Below are positions 53,957 to 64,000 of a DNA stretch of 64,000 nucleotides, in pieces (the first letter of the stretch is position 1; each line of letters begins with the position of its first letter). The notes beneath the pieces are model-generated. The model saw nothing but the letters and a program-made list of their open reading frames with translations, did not search any database and was not told the origin of the DNA. The DNA lies in assembly GCF_026212465.1 (NCBI RefSeq), contig NC_080061.1, positions 21,999,695-22,063,694 of the forward strand. Reading direction: 5' to 3'. The position numbers and the translations under genes were made by a program. This DNA is from Amaranthus tricolor (taxonomy: Eukaryota; Streptophyta; Magnoliopsida; Caryophyllales; Amaranthaceae).

Positions 53957-56900
53957 GTCATAGGCTTGCAATTACGTGCTAAGTTGCGATTTTAAGTGTT
54001 TTTTAAGCTTTTTTGGCACTTTCGCGCATGAAGAAGCTCAAACTTGGTTTGTTTTGCATGAACCTTTGCGGACAACGCTATTTGATATATATTATTGTGT
54101 TGAAATGGTTATAATTGAAAATTATAGTCATATGCTTGAAATTACGTGCTAAGTTGCGATTTTAAGTGTTTTTTAAGCTTTTTGGCACTTTCGCGCCTAA
54201 AGTAGCTCAAAGTTGGTTTCTTTTGCATGAAACTTTGCACACAAAACTATTTGATGTATATTATTGTTTTGAAGTGGTGAGAATTGAAAATCATAGTCAT
54301 ATGCTAGAGATTACGTAATAATTTGCGATTTTAAGGGTTTTTATGTTTTTTTTTCACTTTCGCGCATAGAGTAACTTAAACATGAGTTGTTTTGAACGAA
54401 ACTTGGCACACAAAACTATTTGGTACATACTATTGTGTTGTAGTGGTTAAAATTTAAAATCATAGTCATATGCTAGAAATTATATGCTAAGTTGCGATTT
54501 TAATGGTTTTTAAGCTTTTTTGGCACTTTCGCGCATAAAGTAGCTTAAACATGATTTCTTTTGCATGAAACTTTGCACACAACACTATTTGGTATATTTT
54601 ATGGGGTTGAAGTGGTTATAATTTTAAAATTAGAGTCATATACTTTAAATTACGTGCTAAGTTACGATTTTAAGAGTTTATTAAGCTTTTTTCGTACTTT
54701 CGCGCATATAGTATCTCCAACTTAGTTTGTTTTGCACGGAACTAAGCACACAAAACTATTCAGTATATATTATTGTGTTGAAGTGGTTAGAATTGAAAAT
54801 TAATGTCATGCGCTTGAAATGACGTGTTAAGTTGCCATTTTAAGTGTTTCTAAGTTTTTTCTGCACTTTCGCGAATAAAGTACCTCAAGCTTTGTTTGTT
54901 TTGTTTGAAACTTTTCACACAACACTATTTGGTATATGTTGATGTATTGAAGTGGTTAGAATTGAAAATTCTAGTCATATGCTTGAAATTACGTGTTAAG
55001 TTGCGGTTTTAAGTGTTTTTAAAGCTTTTTTGGCACTTTCGCGCATAAAGTAGCTCAAACTTGGTTTGATTTGCATGAAATTTTGCACACAAAGCTATTT
55101 AGTATATATTATTGTGTTGAAGTGGTTAGAATTGAATAGTATAGTCATAGGCTTGCAATTACGTGCTAAGTTGCGATTTTAAGTGTTTTTTAAGCTTTTT
55201 TGGCACTTTCGCGCATGAAGAAGCTCAAACTTGGTTTGTTTTGCATGAACCTTTGCGGACAACGCTATTTGATATATATTATTGTGTTGAAATGGTTATA
55301 ATTGAAAATTATAGTCATATGCTTGAAATTACGTGCTAAGTTGCGATTTTAAGTGTTTTTTAAGCTTTTTGGCACTTTCGCGCCTAAAGTAGCTCAAAGT
55401 TGGTTTCTTTTGCATGAAACTTTGCACACAAAACTATTTGATGTATATTATTGTTTTGAAGTGGTGAGAATTGAAAATCATAGTCATATGCTAGAGATTA
55501 CGTAATAATTTGCGATTTTAAGGGTTTTTATGTTTTTTTTTCACTTTCGCGCATAGAGTAACTTAAACATGAGTTGTTTTGAACGAAACTTGGCACACAA
55601 AACTATTTGGTACATACTATTGTGTTGTAGTGGTTAAAATTTAAAATCATAGTCATATGCTAGAAATTATATGCTAAGTTGCGATTTTAATGGTTTTTAA
55701 GCTTTTTTGGCACTTTCGCGCATAAAGTAGCTTAAACATGATTTCTTTTGCATGAAACTTTGCACACAACACTATTTGGTATATTTTATGGGGTTGAAGT
55801 GGTTATAATTTTAAAATTAGAGTCATATACTTTAAATTACGTGCTAAGTTACGATTTTAAGAGTTTATTAAGCTTTTTTCGTACTTTCGCGCATATAGTA
55901 TCTCCAACATAGTTTGTTTTGCACGAAACTAAGCACACAAAACTATTCAGTATATATTATTGTGTTGAAGTGGTTAGAATTGAAAATTAATGTCATGCGC
56001 TTGAAATGACGTGTTAAGATGCCATTTTAAGTGTTTCTAAGTTTTTTCTGCACTTTCGCGCATAAAGTACCTCAAACTTTGTTTGTATTGTTTGAAACTT
56101 TTCACACAAAACTATTTGGTATATGTTAATGTATTTAAGTGGTTAGAATTGAAAATTCTAGTCATATGCTTGAAATTACGTGTTAAGTTGCGGTTTTAAG
56201 TGTTTTTAAAGCTTTTTTTGCACTTTCGCGCATAAAGTAGCTCAAACTTGGTTTGATTTGCATGAAATTTTGCACACAAAGCTATTTAGTATATATTATT
56301 GTGTTGAAGTGGTTAGAATTGAAAAGTATAGTCATAGGCTTGCAATTACGTTCTAAGTTGCAATTTTAAGTGTTTTTTAAGCTTTTTTGGCACTTTTGTG
56401 CATGAAGAAGCTCAAACTTGTTTGTATTGCATGAAACTTTGCAGACAACGCTATTTGATATATATTATTGTGTTGAAATGTTTATAATTGAAAATTATAG
56501 TCATATGCTCGAAATTACGTGCTAAGTTGCGATTTTAAGTGTTTTTTTAAGCTTTTTGGCACTTTTGCGCTTAAAGTAGCTCAAACTTGGTTTCCTTTGC
56601 ATGAAACTTTTCACGCAACACTATTTGATGTATATTATTGTTTTGAAGTGGTGAGAATTGAAAATCATAGTCATATGCTAGAGATTACGTAATAATTTGC
56701 GATTTTAAGGGTTTTTATGTTTTTTTTTCACTTTCGCGCATAGAGTAACTTAAACATGAGTTGTTTTGAACGAAACTTGGCACACAAAACTATTTGGTAC
56801 ATACTATTGTGTTGTAGTGGTTAAAATTTAAAATCATAGTCATATGCTAGAAATTATATGCTAAGTTGCGATTTTAATGGTTTTTAAGCTTTTTTGGCAC

Positions 56901-59900
56901 TTTCGCGCATAAAGTAGCTTAAACATGATTTCTTTTGCATGAAACTTTGCACACAACACTATTTGGTATATTTTATGGGGTTGAAGTGGTTATAATTTTA
57001 AAATTAGAGTCATATACTTTAAATTACGTGCTAAGTTACGATTTTAAGAGTTTATTAAGCTTTTTTCGTACTTTCGCGCATATAGTATCTCCAACTTAGT
57101 TTGTTTTGCACGGAACTAAGCACACAAAACTATTCAGTATATATTATTGTGTTGAAGTGGTTAGAATTGAAAATTAATGTCATGCGCTTGAAATGACGTG
57201 TTAAGTTGCCATTTTAAGTGTTTCTAAGTTTTTTCTGCACTTTCGCGAATAAAGTACCTCAAGCTTTGTTTGTTTTGTTTGAAACTTTTCACACAACACT
57301 ATTTGGTATATGTTGATGTATTGAAGTGGTTAGAATTGAAAATTCTAGTCATATGCTTGAAATTACGTGTTAAGTTGCGGTTTTAAGTGTTTTTAAAGCT
57401 TTTTTGGCACTTTCGCGCATAAAGTAGCTCAAACTTGGTTTGATTTGCATGAAATTTTGCACACAAAGCTATTTAGTATATATTATTGTGTTGAAGTGGT
57501 TAGAATTGAATAGTATAGTCATAGGCTTGCAATTACGTGCTAAGTTGCGATTTTAAGTGTTTTTTAAGCTTTTTTGGCACTTTCGCGCATGAAGAAGCTC
57601 AAACTTGGTTTGTTTTGCATGAACCTTTGCGGACAACGCTATTTGATATATATTATTGTGTTGAAATGGTTATAATTGAAAATTATAGTCATATGCTTGA
57701 AATTACGTGCTAAGTTGCGATTTTAAGTGTTTTTTAAGCTTTTTGGCACTTTCGCGCCTAAAGTAGCTCAAAGTTGGTTTCTTTTGCATGAAACTTTGCA
57801 CACAAAACTATTTGATGTATATTATTGTTTTGAAGTGGTGAGAATTGAAAATCATAGTCATATGCTAGAGATTACGTAATAATTTGCGATTTTAAGGGTT
57901 TTTATGTTTTTTTTTCACTTTCGCGCATAGAGTAACTTAAACATGAGTTGTTTTGAACGAAACTTGGCACACAAAACTATTTGGTACATACTATTGTGTT
58001 GTAGTGGTTAAAATTTAAAATCATAGTCATATGCTAGAAATTATATGCTAAGTTGCGATTTTAATGGTTTTTAAGCTTTTTTGGCACTTTCGCGCATAAA
58101 GTAGCTTAAACATGATTTCTTTTGCATGAAACTTTGCACACAACACTATTTGGTATATTTTATGGGGTTGAAGTGGTTATAATTTTAAAATTAGAGTCAT
58201 ATACTTTAAATTACGTGCTAAGTTACGATTTTAAGAGTTTATTAAGCTTTTTTCGTACTTTCGCGCATATAGTATCTCCAACATAGTTTGTTTTGCACGA
58301 AACTAAGCACACAAAACTATTCAGTATATATTATTGTGTTGAAGTGGTTAGAATTGAAAATTAATGTCATGCGCTTGAAATGACGTGTTAAGATGCCATT
58401 TTAAGTGTTTCTAAGTTTTTTCTGCACTTTCGCGCATAAAGTACCTCAAACTTTGTTTGTATTGTTTGAAACTTTTCACACAAAACTATTTGGTATATGT
58501 TAATGTATTTAAGTGGTTAGAATTGAAAATTCTAGTCATATGCTTGAAATTACGTGTTAAGTTGCGGTTTTAAGTGTTTTTAAAGCTTTTTTTGCACTTT
58601 CGCGCATAAAGTAGCTCAAACTTGGTTTGATTTGCATGAAATTTTGCACACAAAGCTATTTAGTATATATTATTGTGTTGAAGTGGTTAGAATTGAAAAG
58701 TATAGTCATAGGCTTGCAATTACGTTCTAAGTTGCAATTTTAAGTGTTTTTTAAGCTTTTTTGGCACTTTTGTGCATGAAGAAGCTCAAACTTGTTTGTA
58801 TTGCATGAAACTTTGCAGACAACGCTATTTGATATATATTATTGTGTTGAAATGGTTATAATTGAAAATTATATTCATATGCTTGAAATTACGTGCTTAG
58901 TTGCGATTTTAAGTGTTTTTTAAGCTTTTTGGCACTTTCGCGCCTAAAGTAGCTCAAAGTTGGTTTCTTTTGCATGAAACTTTGCACACAACACTATTTG
59001 ATGTATATTATTGTTTTGAAGTGGTAAGAAATGAAAATCATAGTCATATGCTAGAGATTACGTAATAAGTTGCGATTTTAAGGGTTTTTATGCTTTTTTT
59101 TCACTTTCGCGCATAAAGTAACTTAAACATGAGTTGTTTTGAACGAAACTTGGCACACAAAACTATTTTGTATATACTATTGTGTTGTAGTGGTTAAAAT
59201 TTAAAATCATAGTCATATGCTAGAAATTATATGCTAAGTTGCAATTTTAATGGTTTTTAAGCTTTTTTGGCACTTTCGCGCATAAAGTAACTTAAACTTG
59301 ATTTCTTTTGCATGAAACTTTGCACACAACACTATTTGGTATATTTTATGGTGTTGAAGTGGTTATAATTTTGAAATTAGAGTCATATACTTTAAATTAC
59401 GTGCTAAGCTACGATTTTAAGAGTTTATTAAGCTTTTTTCGTACTTTCGCGCATATAGTATCTCCAACTTAGTTTGTTTTGCACGGAACTAAGCACACAA
59501 AACTATTCAGTATATATTATAGTGTTGAAGTGGTTAGAATTGAAAATTAATGTCATGCGCTTGAAATGACGTGTTAAGTTGCCATTTTAAGTGTTTCTAA
59601 GTTTTTTCTGCACTTTCGCGAATAAAGTATCTCAAACTTTGTTTGTTTTGTTTGAAACTTTTCACACAACACTATTTGGTATATGTTGATGTATTGAAGT
59701 GTTTAGAATTGAAAATTCTAGTCATATGCTTGAAATTACGTGATAAGTTGCGGTTTTAAGTGTTTTTAAAGCTTTTTTGGCACTTTCGCGCATAAAGTAG
59801 CTCAAACTTGGTTTGATTTGCATGAAATTTTGCACACAAAGCTATTTAGTATATATTATTGTGTTGAAGTGGTTAGAATTGAAAAGTATAGTCATAGGCT

Positions 59901-62900
59901 TGCAATTACGTTCTAAGTTGCAATTTTAAGTGTTTTTTAAGCTTTTTTGGCACTTTTGTGCATGAAGAAGCTCAAACTTGTTTGTATTGCATGAAACTTT
60001 GCAGACAACGCTATTTGATATATATTATTGTGTTGAAATGTTTATAATTGAAAATTATAGTCATATGCTCGAAATTACGTGCTAAGTTGCGATTTTAAGT
60101 GTTTTTTTAAGCTTTTTGGCACTTTTGCGCTTAAAGTAGCTCAAACTTGGTTTCCTTTGCATGAAACTTTTCACGCAACACTATTTGATGTATATTATTG
60201 TTTTGAAGTGGTGAGAATTGAAAATCATAGTCATATGCTAGAGATTACGTAATAATTTGCGATTTTAAGGGTTTTTATGTTTTTTTTTCACTTTCGCGCA
60301 TAGAGTAACTTAAACATGAGTTGTTTTGAACGAAACTTGGCACACAAAACTATTTGGTACATACTATTGTGTTGTAGTGGTTAAAATTTAAAATCATAGT
60401 CATATGCTAGAAATTATATGCTAAGTTGCGATTTTAATGGTTTTTAAGCTTTTTTGGCACTTTCGCGCATAAAGTAGCTTAAACATGATTTCTTTTGCAT
60501 GAAACTTTGCACACAACACTATTTGGTATATTTTATGGGGTTGAAGTGGTTATAATTTTAAAATTAGAGTCATATACTTTAAATTACGTGCTAAGTTACG
60601 ATTTTAAGAGTTTATTAAGCTTTTTTCGTACTTTCGCGCATATAGTATCTCCAACTTAGTTTGTTTTGCACGGAACTAAGCACACAAAACTATTCAGTAT
60701 ATATTATTGTGTTGAAGTGGTTAGAATTGAAAATTAATGTCATGCGCTTGAAATGACGTGTTAAGTTGCCATTTTAAGTGTTTCTAAGTTTTTTCTGCAC
60801 TTTCGCGAATAAAGTACCTCAAGCTTTGTTTGTTTTGTTTGAAACTTTTCACACAACACTATTTGGTATATGTTGATGTATTGAAGTGGTTAGAATTGAA
60901 AATTCTAGTCATATGCTTGAAATTACGTGTTAAGTTGCGGTTTTAAGTGTTTTTAAAGCTTTTTTGGCACTTTCGCGCATAAAGTAGCTCAAACTTGGTT
61001 TGATTTGCATGAAATTTTGCACACAAAGCTATTTAGTATATATTATTGTGTTGAAGTGGTTAGAATTGAATAGTATAGTCATAGGCTTGCAATTACGTGC
61101 TAAGTTGCGATTTTAAGTGTTTTTTAAGCTTTTTTGGCACTTTCGCGCATGAAGAAGCTCAAACTTGGTTTGTTTTGCATGAACCTTTGCGGACAACGCT
61201 ATTTGATATATATTATTGTGTTGAAATGGTTATAATTGAAAATTATAGTCATATGCTTGAAATTACGTGCTAAGTTGCGATTTTAAGTGTCTTTTAAGCT
61301 TTTTGGCACTTTCGCGCCTAAAGTAGCTCAAAGTTGGTTTCTTTTGCATGAAACTTTGCACACAAAACTATTTGATGTATATTATTGTTTTGAAGTGGTG
61401 AGAATTGAAAATCATAGTCATATGCTAGAGATTACGTAATAATTTGCGATTTTAAGGGTTTTTATGTTTTTTTTTCACTTTCGCGCATAGAGTAACTTAA
61501 ACATGAGTTGTTTTGAACGAAACTTGGCACACAAAACTATTTGGTACATACTATTGTGTTGTAGTGGTTAAAATTTAAAATCATAGTCATATGCTAGAAA
61601 TTATATGCTAAGTTGCGATTTTAATGGTTTTTAAGCTTTTTTGGCACTTTCGCGCATAAAGTAGCTTAAACATGATTTCTTTTGCATGAAACTTTGCACA
61701 CAACACTATTTGGTATATTTTATGGGGTTGAAGTGGTTATAATTTTAAAATTAGAGTCATATACTTTAAATTACGTGCTAAGTTACGATTTTAAGAGTTT
61801 ATTAAGCTTTTTTCGTACTTTCGCGCATATAGTATCTCCAACATAGTTTGTTTTGCACGAAACTAAGCACACAAAACTATTCAGTATATATTATTGTGTT
61901 GAAGTGGTTAGAATTGAAAATTAATGTCATGCGCTTGAAATGACGTGTTAAGATGCCATTTTAAGTGTTTCTAAGTTTTTTCTGCACTTTCGCGCATAAA
62001 GTACCTCAAACTTTGTTTGTATTGTTTGAAACTTTTCACACAAAACTATTTGGTATATGTTAATGTATTTAAGTGGTTAGAATTGAAAATTCTAGTCATA
62101 TGCTTGAAATTACGTGTTAAGTTGCGGTTTTAAGTGTTTTTAAAGCTTTTTTTGCACTTTCGCGCATAAAGTAGCTCAAACTTGGTTTGATTTGCATGAC
62201 ATTTTGCACACAAAGCTATTTAGTATATATTATTGTGTTGAAGTGGTTAGAATTGAAAAGTATAGTCATAGGCTTGCAATTACGTTCTAAGTTGCAATTT
62301 TAAGTGTTTTTTAAGCTTTTTTGGCACTTTTGTGCATGAAGAAGCTCAAACTTGTTTGTATTGCATGAAACTTTGCAGACAACGCTATTTGATATATATT
62401 ATTGTGTTGAAATGGTTATAATTGAAAATTATATTCATATGCTTGAAATTACGTGCTTAGTTGCGATTTTAAGTGTTTTTTAAGCTTTTTGGCACTTTCG
62501 CGCCTAAAGTAGCTCAAAGTTGGTTTCTTTTGCATGAAACTTTGCACACAACACTATTTGATGTATATTATTGTTTTGAAGTGGTAAGAAATTAAAATCA
62601 TAGTCATATGCTAGAGATTACGTAATAAGTTGCGATTTTAAGGGTTTTTATGCTTTTTTTTCACTTTCGCGCATAAAGTAACTTAAACATGAGTTGTTTT
62701 GAACGAAACTTGGCACACAAAACTATTTTGTATATACTATTGTGTTGTAGTGGTTAAAATTTAAAATCATAGTCATATGCTAGAAATTATATGCTAAGTT
62801 GCAATTTTAATGGTTTTTAAGCTTTTTTGGCACTTTCGCGCATAAAGTAACTTAAACTTGATTTCTTTTGCATGAAACTTTGCACACAACACTATTTGGT

Positions 62901-63451
62901 ATATTTTATGGTGTTGAAGTGGTTATAATTTTGAAATTAGAGTCATATACTTTAAATTACGTGCTAAGCTACGATTTTAAGAGTTTATTAAGCTTTTTTC
63001 GTACTTTCGCGCATATAGTATCTCCAACTTAGTTTGTTTTGCACGGAACTAAGCACACAAAACTATTCAGTATATATTATAGTGTTGAAGTGGTTAGAAT
63101 TGAAAATTAATGTCATGCGCTTGAAATGACGTGTTAAGTTGCCATTTTAAGTGTTTCTAAGTTTTTTCTGCACTTTCGCGAATAAAGTATCTCAAACTTT
63201 GTTTGTTTTGTTTGAAACTTTTCACACAACACTATTTGGTATATGTTGATGTATTGAAGTGTTTAGAATTGAAAATTCTAGTCATATGCTTGAAATTACG
63301 TGATAAGTTGCGGTTTTTAAGTGTTTTTAAAGCTTTTTTGGCACTTTCGCGCATAAAGTAGCTCAAACTTGGTTTGATTTGCATGAAATTTTGCACACAA
63401 AGCTATTTAGTATATATTATTGTGTTGAAGTGGTTATAATTGAATAGTATA
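53957..63451 (-). repeat. Seven-monomer HOR (~1187 bp), eight copies
   Basis: Marker positions 53957, 55144, 56331, 57518, 58705, 59891, 61078, 62265 and 63452 are 1186-1187 bp apart. Copies are very similar. The units starting at 56331, 58705, 59891 and 62265 have GAAAAGTATAG and ACGTTCTAAG, while those at 55144, 57518 and 61078 have GAATAGTATAG and ACGTGCTAAG. A ninth unit begins at 63452 and runs off the window. Confidence 0.94.
56331..63451 (-). repeat. 3560-bp super-repeat (three 7-mers), two copies
   Basis: 56331-59890 and 59891-63451 match base for base over the stretches I compared, at an offset of 3560 bp. The few differences include GAAATGAAAATC versus GAAATTAAAATC (about 59028 and 62588) and one extra T near 63316. 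Both begin with a unit that contains the six-unit-type GCTCGAAATT variant, so that variant marks every third 7-mer. Similarity starts at about 56.2 kb and ends at about 63.43 kb. Confidence 0.88.
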
Positions 63452-64000
63452 GTCATAGGCTTGCAATTACGTGCTAAGTTGCGATTTTAAGTGTTTTTTA
63501 AGCTTTTTTGGCACTTTCGCGCATGAAGAAGCTCAAACTTGGTTTGTTTTGCATGAACCTTTGCGGACAACGCTATTTGATATATATTATTGTGTTGAAA
63601 TGGTTATAATTGAAAATTATAGTCATATGCTTGAAATTACGTGCTAAGTTGCGATTTTAAGTGTTTTTTAAGCTTTTTGGCACTTTCGCGCCTAAAGTAG
63701 CTCAAAGTTGGTTTCTTTTGCATGAAACTTTGCACACAAAACTATTTGATGTATATTATTGTTTTGAAGTGGTGAGAATTGAAAATCATAGTCATATGCT
63801 AGAGATTACGTAATAATTTGCGATTTTAAGGGTTTTTATGTTTTTTTTTCACTTTCGCGCATAGAGTAACTTAAACATGAGTTGTTTTGAACGAAACTTG
63901 GCACACAAAACTATTTGGTACATACTATTGTGTTGTAGTGGTTAAAATTTAAAATCATAGTCATATGCTAGAAATTATATGCTAAGTTGCGATTTTAATG

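Larger units (their letters stand above)
41197..64000 (-). repeat. Right array of the ~170-bp satellite, reverse orientation
   Basis: About 134 monomers, all head to tail, each the reverse complement of the left-array monomer. GCTCAAACTTGGTTTGTTTT, TTTTTTAAGCTTTTTTGGCA and ATTATTGTGTTGAAGTGG are the left-array blocks read on the other strand. Steps between monomers are 169-170 bp (for example GTCAT-type starts at 51244, 51414, 51584 and 51753). The 150-bp form and the 50-bp remnant of the left array are absent. I distinguish seven monomer types in fixed order. From about 47.3 kb onward copies are very homogeneous. No gene is seen. Confidence 0.97.

Noticed and set aside
1..64000. CENP-B box
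   Set aside because: TTTCGTGCAAAACAAACC has a TTCG start but lacks the CGGG end of the known box. I saw no better match.
1..64000. Transposon or retrotransposon insertion, rRNA or tRNA gene
   Set aside because: No stretch leaves the satellite periodicity. I saw no LTR, terminal inverted repeat, target-site duplication or RNA-gene motif.

Overview
This window is satellite DNA from end to end. I find no gene that I can support, no rRNA or tRNA, and no recognisable transposon. Three tandem-repeat blocks are separated by two assembly gaps of exactly 100 N. An AT-rich monomer of about 170 bp, higher-order repeats (HORs) and round-number scaffold gaps point to a eukaryotic chromosome, most likely centromeric or other heterochromatin. 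A flowering plant is my best guess from monomer length and style. I do not recognise the satellite family, so the species is open.

Left block (1-11446): a roughly 170-bp satellite, all in one orientation, mixed with a 150-bp form that lacks about 20 bp. It is organised as a 1.84-kb HOR (1-3679 plus a partial copy), a rearranged stretch (about 4.0-6.7 kb), and a 2.0-kb HOR (6691 to the gap). A monomer remnant of about 50 bp recurs through the block. Small indels are frequent from about 8.1 kb up to the gap.

Central block (11547-41096): about 700 copies of an unrelated 42-bp repeat. Each copy reads as three 14-bp units or six diverged heptamers. Larger layers lie on top: A/B monomer alternation, 615-, 630-, 882- and 1638-bp blocks, a 3401-bp duplication, and shared segments 15 and 21 kb apart. 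The long open frames here (up to 594 codons) follow from 42 being divisible by 3. Nearly all that I checked begin with TTG, and I reject them as genes.

Right block (41197-64000): the same 170-bp satellite family as the left block, but in reverse-complement orientation and with its own HORs. These are a six-monomer HOR of about 1020 bp (41.2-45.3 kb), mixed and chimeric units (45.3-53.9 kb), then a homogeneous seven-monomer HOR of about 1187 bp. From about 56.2 kb three such units form a 3560-bp super-repeat.

The most notable points are the opposite orientation of one satellite family on the two sides of a different satellite, the heptamer ancestry of the 42-bp repeat, and the readable record of unequal exchange in both arrays. 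Neither junction between satellite types is sequenced, so the relative order and orientation of the blocks rest on scaffolding.
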